This document shows, in pieces, positions 25,797 to 33,723 of a stretch of DNA of 64,000 nucleotides. The DNA lies in contig NZ_JAPNKA010000001.1 of the NCBI RefSeq assembly GCF_026626635.1, positions 6,882,001 to 6,946,000 of the forward strand. Direction: 5' to 3'. Each line of letters starts with the position of its first letter. Within the stretch, counting starts at the first letter, position 1. The notes below the pieces were generated by a model that worked only from the letters and a program-made list of their open reading frames with translations, searched no databases and had not been told where the DNA came from. Source of the stretch: Archangium lansingense (GTDB lineage: Bacteria > Myxococcota > Myxococcia > Myxococcales > Myxococcaceae). The translations under genes and the position numbers were made by a program.

Positions 25797-26022
25797 ATCG
25801 ATGTGACTCCGGGGTGCTGAAGGAGAAGGCAGGAGGGATGACACTTCGCAACGGGGACTTATTCACGATTCCCCAGGCGCGGTGCCGCTCATCGGGGCCA
25901 ATCCGGGCCAGCGTTCGCGCCGCAACGAAGATACAAATGATCTGCTTGGTACATGGCTCGCGCGTGGGCAGAATCCGCGCCGTCAAGTCAAGGGGCCTCC
26001 CGCCCCTAACCCCGAGGAGCAC

Positions 26023-26946
26023 ATGGCGTATACCGATCGCGTCAAGCAGATCCTCTCGTGGTACCCGTCCGACAATCCGGGCACGCTGACCAACCTGGCT
26101 CGCCTGCTCAACACCGGCACGCTCGCCGGCACCGGCAAGATGGTGATCCTCCCGGTGGATCAGGGCTTCGAGCACGGCCCGGCCCGTTCCTTCGCCCCCA
26201 ACCCGGCGGGGTACGATCCGGACTACCACATCCAGCTCGCCATCGAGTCCGGCTGCAATGCCTACGCGGCGCCCCTGGGCTTCCTGGAGGCGGTGGCCGG
26301 CAAGTACGCCGGTGAGATTCCGCTGATCCTCAAGCTCAACAACTCAGACACGCTGGGCAAGCCCGAGCACCCCATGTCCGCCGTCACGGGCTCCGTGAAG
26401 GACGCGGTGCGCCTGGGCTGCGTGGCCATCGGCTACACCATCTACCCCGGCTCTGGTTACCGCAACGAGCAGTACGAGGCTCTGCGGGATCTGATCGCCG
26501 AGGCCAAGGAGCACGGCATGCCCACCGTGCTGTGGGCCTACCCGCGCGGCAGCGTCTCCAAGGAGGGAGAGCAGGCCATCGACGTGATCTCCTACGCCGC
26601 GCAGATCAGCGCGCAGCTCGGCGCCCACGTCATCAAGGTCAAGCCGCCCAAGGACTTCCTGGAGCAGGCCGAGGCCAAGAAGGTCTACGAGAAGCACAAC
26701 ATCCCCACCAAGACCATGTCGGATCGCATCCGCGACGTGGTGAAGTCCGCCTTCAACGGCAAGCGAATCGTCATCTTCTCCGGCGGCGAGTCCAAGACCA
26801 CCGAGGACCTCCTGGAGGAGATCCGTCAGATCGCCGCCGGTGGCGGCTTCGGCTCGATCATGGGCCGCAATGCCTTCCAGCGCCCCCACGACGAGTCCGT
26901 GAAGCTGCTGAAGGACGTGATGAACATCTTCAAGAACGCCAAGTAA
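26023..26946 (+). CDS. Class I fructose-bisphosphate aldolase, DhnA/FbaB type
   Basis: The ATG at 26023 follows an AGGAG site and gives 307 residues. The sequence has the archaeal-type class I aldolase motifs: LPVDQGFEHGPARSF, ILKLNNSDTLG, AIGYTIYPGS, the GAHVIKVKPPKDF strand with the Schiff-base lysine region, IFSGGESKT and GGGFGSIMGRN for phosphate binding. It cleaves fructose 1,6-bisphosphate to triose phosphates in glycolysis or gluconeogenesis without a metal. It stands alone and is followed by a strong rho-independent terminator, as for a highly expressed housekeeping gene. Confidence 0.93.
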   Translation: MAYTDRVKQILSWYPSDNPGTLTNLARLLNTGTLAGTGKMVILPVDQGFEHGPARSFAPNPAGYDPDYHIQLAIESGCNAYAAPLGFLEAVAGKYAGEIPLILKLNNSDTLGKPEHPMSAVTGSVKDAVRLGCVAIGYTIYPGSGYRNEQYEALRDLIAEAKEHGMPTVLWAYPRGSVSKEGEQAIDVISYAAQISAQLGAHVIKVKPPKDFLEQAEAKKVYEKHNIPTKTMSDRIRDVVKSAFNGKRIVIFSGGESKTTEDLLEEIRQIAAGGGFGSIMGRNAFQRPHDESVKLLKDVMNIFKNAK

Positions 26947-26966
26947 TTCTGACGTAGGCGGAATCA

Positions 26967-27002
26967 AGCGGCCGCAATCCTTCAGGACCGGCCGCTTTTT
27001 TT
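26967..27002 (+). terminator. Rho-independent terminator of the aldolase gene
   Basis: A perfect 8-base-pair stem AGCGGCCG / CGGCCGCT encloses a 14-base loop and is followed by a run of seven T. It starts 20 bases after the aldolase stop. Confidence 0.92.
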
Positions 27003-27009
27003 CCGTGAG

Positions 27010-27226
27010 AGTGTAGAAAAGGCGGGATGAGTCAAAAAAGACATCCGGGTAATTGAAGACTCACTACCGCTTTTTCCCTCTGAGAGGCTTCCCCCTCCAC
27101 TCAAACGGCAATATTTCTCCTCAGATTCCGCGATTGCCTGTATAAAAGTTTTCTGATATTAAAATCCGTAAGAATATCCATGGGGCTTGCCCGACCCCCC
27201 AAGCCGCCCAGCCCCGGAGGTTCGCT
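27010..27226 (+). promoter_or_regulatory. AT-rich upstream region of the polyprenyl synthase gene
   Basis: This stretch is strikingly AT-rich for the window, especially 27109-27178. It contains TATAAA in TTGCCTGTATAAAAG near 27134-27148 and further TA-rich tracts. I cannot define one -35/-10 pair with certainty, but a regulated promoter for the downstream gene is likely. Confidence 0.4.
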
Positions 27227-28405
27227 ATGCTGACGTTGGTTGCCGCTGTGCAGGATACGATGCCGACGCGCGGAACCTCGGGTGCCAACTCCCACGTCAT
27301 GAACGAGCGGAAGTCCCCACAGGCCGGGCCCCCGGCGGCAGAGCAGCAGCAGTCTGCATCCCCGTCCCCTGTGGACTTCGTGTCCTGGGCGAAGACGGTG
27401 CAGTACCAGACACAAGTGGTGCTGCATCAGATCCTGGAGCTCGAGGACGAGCGGCACCTGGATCCGGCGTGGAACAAGGTGCTGGAGCAGGTGCGCAGCT
27501 ACAGCCTGCGGCCCTCCAAGCGCATCCGTCCGGGACTGGTGCTGGTGGGTTACGCCCTGGGGCGGGGCGACACGCGGGCGCCGTCGGGACTGTGGCGGTT
27601 CGCGGCGGCCACGGAGCTGCTGCACACCTTCATGCTGATCCACGATGACGTCGCGGATCAGGCAGACACGCGCCGCGGCGGTGCCGCACTCCACAAGATG
27701 CTCGGCGAGGGAAGGCTCGGCGAGAACCTGGCGGTGGTGATTGGAGATCACCTCTACGGGCGCTCGCTGGAGGTGATGCTGGGCTGCAACCTGCCGGACG
27801 CGGACGTGGCCACGCGCTACTTCCTCAAGGTGTGCCGCTACACCGCCGCCGGGCAGTACATGGACATCCGCCTGCCGCACCAGCCGCTGGCCGAGCTGTC
27901 CATCTACAACGCGCTCCGCGTGGCCTACCTGAAGACGGCCCTCTACGGATTCACCGCGCCGCTGGTGTGCGGGGCGATGCTCTCCGGCGGTGATCCGGAG
28001 CTCATCAACAAGCTGGAGCGTTTTGGTCGCTACGTGGGCACCGCCTACCAGCTGCGCGACGATCTGCTCGGCCTGTACGGACAGTCCTCCGTGGTGGGCA
28101 AGCCGACCGACTCGGATCTGGCGCAGGGCAAGCGCACCTTCCCGCTGCTCGCTTCCTACCTGCGCGCCACGCCCGAGGCCCGCCAGGAGCTGGAGACGCT
28201 CTGCATCCCCGGCCCCAAGGACGAGACGATGCTGCAGCGGGCTCGGGAGCTCGTGGAGCAGCACGAGGGCCGCGCCGCCACGGAGCGCATCATCGAGCGC
28301 TCCACCAACGCCGCCTCCCGCATCCTCCAGAGCCTCCCCGAGGCTGGCGGTCTCAAGCAGATGCTACGCGATCTGCTCCAGATGCTGATGATCCGCGAGG
28401 CCTGA
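27227..28405 (+). CDS. Polyprenyl (geranylgeranyl-type) diphosphate synthase
   Basis: A GGAGG site 6 bases before the ATG at 27227 supports this start, giving 392 residues with a 60-residue disordered Ser/Pro/Gln extension before the enzyme core. Trans-prenyltransferase motifs are present: LRPSKRIRPGLVL, the first Asp-rich motif in HDDVADQADTRRGG (shorter than the DDxxD plus extra pair of the long-chain types), and the second DDLLGLYG, followed by GKRTFPLL. It condenses isopentenyl diphosphate with allylic diphosphates, feeding carotenoids, quinones or other terpenoids; chain length is unclear. The AT-rich leader suggests regulation. No isoprenoid partner genes are next to it. Confidence 0.87.
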   Translation: MLTLVAAVQDTMPTRGTSGANSHVMNERKSPQAGPPAAEQQQSASPSPVDFVSWAKTVQYQTQVVLHQILELEDERHLDPAWNKVLEQVRSYSLRPSKRIRPGLVLVGYALGRGDTRAPSGLWRFAAATELLHTFMLIHDDVADQADTRRGGAALHKMLGEGRLGENLAVVIGDHLYGRSLEVMLGCNLPDADVATRYFLKVCRYTAAGQYMDIRLPHQPLAELSIYNALRVAYLKTALYGFTAPLVCGAMLSGGDPELINKLERFGRYVGTAYQLRDDLLGLYGQSSVVGKPTDSDLAQGKRTFPLLASYLRATPEARQELETLCIPGPKDETMLQRARELVEQHEGRAATERIIERSTNAASRILQSLPEAGGLKQMLRDLLQMLMIREA

Positions 28406-28531
28406 GTCGTCGCGACGCTCAGGCGTCGCCCCGGCTGTCCCGCGTCACCATACAGCCCCGCCCTGCCCTCTCCTCGAGGTCCACCTCGCCGCCTTACAGG
28501 CGCAGAGCCTCGGCTCTTGAGTGACTGGGCG

Positions 28532-28569
28532 AAAATGAAAAGGCCCGCCGGGTTTTCACCTGGCGGGCC
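28532..28569 (-). terminator. Terminator downstream of the tRNA-Ala pair
   Basis: On the minus strand GGCCCGCCAGGTGAAAACCCGGCGGGCC folds into an 8-base-pair stem with an inner pairing and is followed by TTTTCATTTT. It lies 10 bases beyond the 3' end of the distal tRNA. Confidence 0.8.
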
Positions 28570-28579
28570 TTCTTCATTG

Positions 28580-28652
<73 letters not shown>

Positions 28653-28682
28653 GTATTCACTTGTGCCTTCGACTGGGAGAGA

Positions 28683-28716
28683 CGAGGCCCGCCTGGATTT
28701 CCTGACGGGCCTCGCC
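28683..28716 (-). other. Hairpin between the two tRNA-Ala genes
   Basis: GAGGCCCG and CGGGCCTC form an 8-base-pair stem around a 14-base loop. There is no T run after it, so it is more likely a processing or attenuating structure than a terminator. Confidence 0.45.
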
Positions 28717-28722
28717 TCGGAG

Positions 28723-28795
<73 letters not shown>

Positions 28796-28848
28796 ACAAT
28801 GCTGCAACCACCTGGGGAGCGGTTGCCAACGTCGAAAGCGGCGCTCTT

Positions 28849-29247
28849 CTACAACTTCTTCGTGCGGGGTGCTACTCCTGAATTCGTCCCGCCCGCGTTT
28901 TTTTGCTTCAGCCGCTGGGCCGCCTCCTCACCTTCCTGGAGGAGATCGCTGATCTCCCGGGCCTGGGCGTCGGCCTTCTGCTGCACCTGCTCGATCGCCT
29001 TGAGCAGCGGAGCGAACGAGGAGGACAGCTCCAGCTTGCCCTTCTGCACCTGCTTGAAGACGGCCTCGCCCAGCTCGCGCAGGGCGCGCTCCTTCTCCTT
29101 CTGGATGAAGTCGCTCTGCGTCTTCGCCTTGGCCAGCTCGGCGTGCTTCTCCACCTGCTGGCGCAGCTGGGTCATCTGGGACTGGGCGGACTGGAACGCC
29201 TCCTGGATCTGACGGAGCGTCTCGGACTGCTTCGGGTCAGCGGCCAC
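28849..29247 (-). CDS. Coiled-coil protein of unknown function
   Basis: I choose GTG at 29247 because GAGAGG lies 9 bases before it, giving 132 residues. Almost the entire protein (residues about 8-115) is a continuous amphipathic helix rich in Gln, Lys, Glu and Ala (TLRQIQEAFQSAQSQM, KERALRELGEAVFKQVQKGK, EQVQQKADAQAREI), so an elongated coiled coil is expected. The tail is basic (TKKL). There is no signal or membrane segment. It lies upstream of the tRNA-Ala genes and downstream of the rRNA methyltransferase, with its own ribosome site. I do not recognise the family. Confidence 0.65.
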   Translation of the reverse strand: MAADPKQSETLRQIQEAFQSAQSQMTQLRQQVEKHAELAKAKTQSDFIQKEKERALRELGEAVFKQVQKGKLELSSSFAPLLKAIEQVQQKADAQAREISDLLQEGEEAAQRLKQKNAGGTNSGVAPRTKKL

Positions 29248-29327
29248 CGGGAGCAACCTCTCGGGAAAAGGATCGCCTTCCTGCGTAGCGTGCGTCCGCC
29301 GCGACTGTCAATCCTGCCTGCCCTCTC

Positions 29328-30695
29328 TCAGCCCTTGCGAAGCCGGGCCGCGAAGAAGCCTCCGCCAGGTACCCGGGAAGGCAGCGCCCTGAGGAAGGGG
29401 CCGTCGCAGAGCACGGCCGCACGCTCGGGGCCAAAGAGAGGGGCCAGGGGCTCCACCGTGAAGCCCGGCACCTTGGCGAGGAAGTCGCGCACCACCGTGT
29501 CGTTCTCCTCGGGCAGCAGCGAGCACGTGGCGTACACCAGCAGCGCTCCAGGCTTCACCTGGCCCGCCAGTTCCTCCAACAGCCCCAGCTGGGTGTCGTG
29601 GAACTCCCCCACCGACTTCGCGGTGATCTTCCACTTCTGATCCGGCTCCCGCGCCAGCGAGCCCGTTCCGCTGCACGGCGCGTCTACCAGCACCACATCC
29701 GCCTGCTCCAGCGGCAAGGGATGCGGGAAGGACACGTGCCGCAGCGACAGCTCCCGGGCCCGCTCGCGAGCCTGCGCCAGCCGCCGCCGGGAACGGTCTC
29801 CCGCCACCACCCGTCCTGCCTTGCCCACCTCGTCCGCCAGCGCGAGCGTCTTGCCGCCCGCCCCGGCGCACACGTCCGCCACCGTCTGCCCCGACAGCGT
29901 GCCCTCCAGCGGCCGGCAGGCCTCGACGATCAGCTGGCTGCCCACGTCCTGCACCTGCAGCCGGCCCTCCTTCATCACCCGCGTCTCGAAGACACGGTGG
30001 CTGGCCTCGGCGATGCGCACCGCATCCAGCGCCACGGCCACCGGCTCCGCCGCCACGCCCTCCTCCGCCAGCCGCGCCAGCACCTCGGCCCGCGTCCCCG
30101 AGGGCCGCACGCGGAAGTGCAGCGACGGCTCCTCGTCCAGCGCCGCCAGCATCGCCTCCAGCATCGGCTCCGGGTGCAGCTCGGCCAGCCGATTCACCAG
30201 CCAGTTGGGAAACGAGTAGCGCGTGGCCAACCGCTCCGCGCCCGACGCCGGCACCGGCGGCTCCGGCAGCGGCGACTCCGCCACCTGGGCCAGCAGATCA
30301 TCCTTGATGGTGCGCGGGCGCACCGGACCGGGCAGCTTCACCTCGGGGCTGATGCGCGCCCAGCTCGCCCCGCAGAAGAGCCGACGCCAGAGCACGTAGC
30401 GCACCAGCGTCTGATCCTCCAGCAGGCCAATCTTGCTGGGAGGGTGCCCCAACGTGCGCGCCGCCAGATCCAACAGCCGCTGGTGCCGCGACATCTCGCG
30501 CACCGCCAGGGCAGTGAAGCGCCGCTCCTGGCCACCCAGCCCCTCCGCGTCCTTCAACGCATTGGCCAGCGCTGCCTTGAGCGGATCCCCCTTCAACACC
30601 GACAGGTGGGCCTCGAGCGCCGCCGTCGCCGCGCGCCGCGAGGGACGCCCCAGACGATCCTCATCCACGAATGTGCCAGGCCAGAGAGTGCTCAC
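29328..30695 (-). CDS. RsmB/NOP2-family rRNA cytosine-C5 methyltransferase
   Basis: A GTG at 30695, 21 bases after the upstream stop, gives 455 residues. The N-terminal half (to about 215) is helical, NusB-like in style. The catalytic half has VQDVGSQLIVEACRP, the SAM-binding VADVCAGAGGKTLALAD, VVAGDRSRRRL, motif IV VDAPCSGTGSLAREPD with its conserved Cys, and motif VI VYATCSLLPEENDTVVRDFL with the catalytic Cys. This two-Cys arrangement is diagnostic of m5C RNA methyltransferases, with 16S rRNA C967 (RsmB) the likely target. It follows the receiver-cupin gene closely. Confidence 0.88.
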   Translation of the reverse strand: MSTLWPGTFVDEDRLGRPSRRAATAALEAHLSVLKGDPLKAALANALKDAEGLGGQERRFTALAVREMSRHQRLLDLAARTLGHPPSKIGLLEDQTLVRYVLWRRLFCGASWARISPEVKLPGPVRPRTIKDDLLAQVAESPLPEPPVPASGAERLATRYSFPNWLVNRLAELHPEPMLEAMLAALDEEPSLHFRVRPSGTRAEVLARLAEEGVAAEPVAVALDAVRIAEASHRVFETRVMKEGRLQVQDVGSQLIVEACRPLEGTLSGQTVADVCAGAGGKTLALADEVGKAGRVVAGDRSRRRLAQARERARELSLRHVSFPHPLPLEQADVVLVDAPCSGTGSLAREPDQKWKITAKSVGEFHDTQLGLLEELAGQVKPGALLVYATCSLLPEENDTVVRDFLAKVPGFTVEPLAPLFGPERAAVLCDGPFLRALPSRVPGGGFFAARLRKG

Positions 30696-30715
30696 GCTCG
30701 AACCGCCAGCGCCCG

Positions 30716-31366
30716 CTATCCGCGCAGCGCCATCGAGACGGCCAGACATCCCTCGTGGGTCCGCACCTCACGCGGTCCGGCCGCCAGATAGAAATATTGG
30801 TGCCCCACCCGCCGCTCGCCCTCTACCTCCAGCGAGCCCTCCACCACCATCACGCCCGAACGCCCGCGGAGCGCCGGCCGGGAATAGCTCGCCCCAGGTG
30901 CCATCCGCGCCCAGACACACCCGCCCGACTCCTCCAGCACCTGGAAGCCCGCCGCCACCTCCGTCCACGTCCCCGCCGGAGGCCCGCGCTTCGCCGCCTG
31001 CTCCACCTGTGTCCCCAGCCCGACGAAGCGCTCCACCAGCGCCAGGATGTCGTCGATCTGGAAGGGCTTGGCGAGCACCGCGTCCGGCTCGTGCGGCCGC
31101 AGCACCTTCACCACCTCCTCAGAGGTGGCCGCGCTGACGATCGCCACCGGCTGCAGCCGTTGACGTGCCGCCTCCAGGATGATGCGCCCGCCCTCCCCCG
31201 TCTCGCCGATCCGCAGATCCGTCACCACCAGACAGAAGAGCTCCTCGCGCAGGGCGGCCAACGCCTGGGCCACGCTGCTCGCATCCCGCACCTCGGCCTG
31301 CTCGGCGATCAGCTCCCCCATCCCCTCGCGGAGACTGGCGTCATCCTCCACCAGCAACACCTTCAT
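30716..31366 (-). CDS. Response regulator receiver fused to a cupin-like domain
   Basis: The ATG at 31366 has GGAGG 7 bases upstream and gives 216 residues. Residues 1-120 are a CheY-type receiver: MKVLLVEDDASLR with the acidic pair, LVVTDLRIGE with phosphoacceptor Asp, VSAATSEEV and AKPFQIDDI with the conserved Lys. Residues about 135-215 look like a short cupin sensor: GTWTEVAAGFQVLEE, VWARMAPGASYSRPA, GVMVVEGSLEVEGERRVG and YFYLAAGPREVRTHEGCL, similar in pattern to ChrR-type metal-binding cupins. No DNA-binding domain is present. A receiver controlling a cupin is unusual. It is followed by the rRNA methyltransferase gene. Confidence 0.78.
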   Translation of the reverse strand: MKVLLVEDDASLREGMGELIAEQAEVRDASSVAQALAALREELFCLVVTDLRIGETGEGGRIILEAARQRLQPVAIVSAATSEEVVKVLRPHEPDAVLAKPFQIDDILALVERFVGLGTQVEQAAKRGPPAGTWTEVAAGFQVLEESGGCVWARMAPGASYSRPALRGRSGVMVVEGSLEVEGERRVGHQYFYLAAGPREVRTHEGCLAVSMALRG

Positions 31367-31449
31367 CGGGGACCTCCGCCCGGGAATCCGGAGTCTCACT
31401 GCGCGCCTGGGGGGAGTGCCCCTTCCCATCGGGCGAGAACTCCCCGGAT

Positions 31450-31535
31450 TGGCCCTCCCCGGACTCGAACCGGGACGCGGGGTCAGCCGCAGCGGATTTT
31501 GAGTCCGCCTCGTCTACCAATTTCGACAGAGGGCC
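31450..31535 (-). tRNA. tRNA-Leu(CAA)
   Basis: The minus strand gives an 86-base tRNA with acceptor GGCCCTC pairing GAGGGCC and discriminator A. The anticodon stem GCGGA/TCCGC carries loop CTCAAAA, so the anticodon is CAA. A long class II variable arm (about 13 bases, GCGGCTGACCCCGC) and T-arm GGTTCGAGTCC follow. Confidence 0.95.
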
Positions 31536-31628
31536 CCTTGGGGCTGGAACAAGCGGACGTATACCTCGATGTCCGCTCGGACGCATCCAAAGATTGCGGT
31601 CCTATAGGCTGATGGATAAACGGGCGCC

Positions 31629-32378
31629 ATGTACAACCTTCTCATCGCCCTGGGTGTGGGTCTCGTCATCACCCTGGGTATCAAGCTCTCCGGTATTGGC
31701 TCCATCTGGGCCGGCATCATCCCGGGCACCATCGCCCTCGTGGGCGTCTACCTGGTGCTCGCCCGGCGGATTGGCAACCAGCTTCAGGTCCTCATGGGCT
31801 CCGTTCAGAAGGAGCTCCAGACCCAGCCCACCAGCCAGAAGGACGCCCAGTCGCGTGTCGAGCGAGCCATCAAGATGCTGGAGAGTGGGCTCTCCTTCGA
31901 GAAGTGGCAGTTCATGGTGGGCCCGGAGATCCACTCCCAGATCGCCATGCTCAAGTACATGTCCAAGGATCTGGACGGGGCCCAGGCACACTTCGCCAAG
32001 GCCAGCCCGCGCAACTACATGGCCAAAGCCATGCAGGGCGCTCTGTACTACCAGCGCAAGGACTTCTCCGCGATGAAGCAGGCCTTCGAGGCCGCCGTCA
32101 CCTCCGGCAAGAAGGAGCCGCTGGTGTGGGCCGTGTACGCCTGGTGCCTCGTGCAGAACAAGGAGAAGGACGAGGCCCTCCGGGTGCTGGGCCGCGGCGT
32201 GGAGGCCAACCCCTCCGACGAGAAGCTCAAGAACAGCCTCTCTGCCCTGCAGAACGACAAGAAGCTGAAGATGAAGCCGTACGAGCCCATGTGGTGGCAG
32301 TTCGGCCTGGAGTCGCCTCCGCCCCAGATGCTCGGCGGCGGCGGCGGGCGGCGCGTTCAGTTCACCCCCCGACGCTAA
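31629..32378 (+). CDS. Membrane-anchored TPR-like protein
   Basis: The 249-residue protein starts with two hydrophobic helices (residues 3-22 and 27-47) that anchor it in the inner membrane. The rest is soluble helices in TPR-like pairs: SRVERAIKMLESGLSFEKW, IAMLKYMSKDLDGAQAHFAKA, AMQGALYYQRKDFSAMKQAFEAAV, VWAVYAWCLVQNKEKDEALRVL, ending in a PNPSDEKLKNSL-type turn. The C-terminus is Gly/Pro-rich. No catalytic motif is present, so a scaffolding role is likely. It diverges from tRNA-Leu and has no close partner downstream. Confidence 0.75.
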   Translation: MYNLLIALGVGLVITLGIKLSGIGSIWAGIIPGTIALVGVYLVLARRIGNQLQVLMGSVQKELQTQPTSQKDAQSRVERAIKMLESGLSFEKWQFMVGPEIHSQIAMLKYMSKDLDGAQAHFAKASPRNYMAKAMQGALYYQRKDFSAMKQAFEAAVTSGKKEPLVWAVYAWCLVQNKEKDEALRVLGRGVEANPSDEKLKNSLSALQNDKKLKMKPYEPMWWQFGLESPPPQMLGGGGGRRVQFTPRR

Positions 32379-32736
32379 ACCCCGCCTCCCGGGAATTCCT
32401 ACTGGTGGGATACCCGGGAACGCTGCAACTCTTGCCTAGTCGGGGGCACCTCCTCCGGTGATGGGCGCTGCAAGTCCCTGGAATCACTCCCCCCTCTGAA
32501 GATGTGAAGAGGGGCACGGCCTTTGCTCTTGGGCTAACGCATGATCGGGCCCGAACGCCCGGCCGAGTGGTGGAGTCAGCGGATTTGGCAGCCGGGGGTC
32601 TCGGGTGAAGGAGGAGGACGTGGGGTGCACGCCGTGGGCGGCGGCGGATGATGGGCGGGAGGGTTCACCCTCCGGGCGTGGCACCCGAGACTTTCGGCCT
32701 GCCATTACCAGGCAGGCGCGGGAAGTGGAGCGGACC
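32379..32736. other. Intergenic region upstream of the GGDEF gene
   Basis: About 358 bases without a convincing gene. A perfect 7-base-pair hairpin (GCCTGCC, ATTACCA loop, GGCAGGC) at 32697-32717 stands just before the GGAG ribosome site of the next gene. A segment near 32562-32610 has tRNA-like fragments but no cloverleaf. I could not identify a cyclic-di-GMP riboswitch consensus. Confidence 0.45.
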
Positions 32737-33699
32737 ATGGAACGGCATGAGCGCCCCAGCGAAAGGGCCCTGATCCTGGTCGTGGAGGACGACCCGGGCA
32801 CACGCGACAGCCTGGTGGAGCTGCTGGCCGCCCGGTTCGATGTGCTGGGAGCCAGCGATGGGCAGTCGGGCCTGGTGCTCGCCCGAGAGCACCGGCCAGA
32901 CCTCGTGCTGCTGGATCGCTTCCTGGACCATGAGGACGGCCTGGCGGTGCTCGAGTCGCTGCAGCACGACAAGGCAACCGAGTCCGTGCCCGTCATCTTC
33001 CTCACCGGCGACTCCGACGAGGCCACGCTGGAAAAGTGCCTGGAGATGGGCGCGGTGGACTTCGTCCACAAGCCGGCCAGCGCTCGCGAGCTGATGGCCC
33101 GCATCGACCGGGCCCTGCGCCAGAGCGAGCAGCAGCATCGGCTCCAGGTGCTGGCCCAGACGGACGCGCTCACGGGGCTGGCCAACTTCCGCGCCCTGTC
33201 CCTGCGGCTGGACGAGGAGTTCAAGCGCGCCAACCGCTACCAGTATCCGATGTCGGTGGTGGTCATCGACCTGGATCATCTCAAGGCCATCAACGATGGC
33301 ATGGGCCACGACGTGGGCAACCGGGCGATCCTGGCGCTGGCCAGCCACCTGCGCACCAACCTGCGCGAGGTGGACTTCGCTGCCCGCTTCGGCGGCGATG
33401 AGTTCGTCGCGCTGCTGCCCCACCAGACGGCCGCCGAGGCCGCGGTGTTCGCCGAGCGGATCCGCGCCGGACTGCGCACCGTCAAGGTGACGCGCAGCGA
33501 CGGGCGGCCCGCACCCTTCGGGCTGAGCGTGAGCGTGGGGATTGCGGATCACTCGACCGCCCAGCCGCGGGAGAGCACCGAGGCGCTGCTGAGGGCGGCG
33601 GACGCGGCGCTCTACGAGGCCAAGCGCGAGGGCCGCGATCGCGTGGTGGTGTACGGCGGAGCGACGGAGCTGCCGCCCCCCAGGGTTCAGCGGCACTGA
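32737..33699 (+). CDS. Receiver-GGDEF diguanylate cyclase response regulator
   Basis: The ATG at 32737 has GGAG 7 bases upstream and gives 320 residues; the frame is open further upstream but with poor codon bias. Residues about 10-125 are a receiver with EDD at 17-19, phosphoacceptor Asp60 in VLLDRFLD, Thr90 and Lys112. The GGDEF domain (about 138-310) has an intact active motif at 219-223 (RFGGDEFVALLP) and an RxxD inhibitory site (Arg210-Glu-Val-Asp213) five residues before it. It should make cyclic-di-GMP in response to phosphorylation with product feedback. It is followed 24 bases later by a receiver-bearing oxidoreductase, suggesting one signalling unit. Confidence 0.92.
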   Translation: MERHERPSERALILVVEDDPGTRDSLVELLAARFDVLGASDGQSGLVLAREHRPDLVLLDRFLDHEDGLAVLESLQHDKATESVPVIFLTGDSDEATLEKCLEMGAVDFVHKPASARELMARIDRALRQSEQQHRLQVLAQTDALTGLANFRALSLRLDEEFKRANRYQYPMSVVVIDLDHLKAINDGMGHDVGNRAILALASHLRTNLREVDFAARFGGDEFVALLPHQTAAEAAVFAERIRAGLRTVKVTRSDGRPAPFGLSVSVGIADHSTAQPRESTEALLRAADAALYEAKREGRDRVVVYGGATELPPPRVQRH

Positions 33700-33723
33700 C
33701 AAACCAAAACCCCCAGAGGACCG

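Noticed and set aside
32562..32610. A tRNA-like stretch with GGCCGAGTGGTGGAGTCAGCGG
   Set aside because: No acceptor stem, no anticodon loop of seven bases and no T-arm could be paired.
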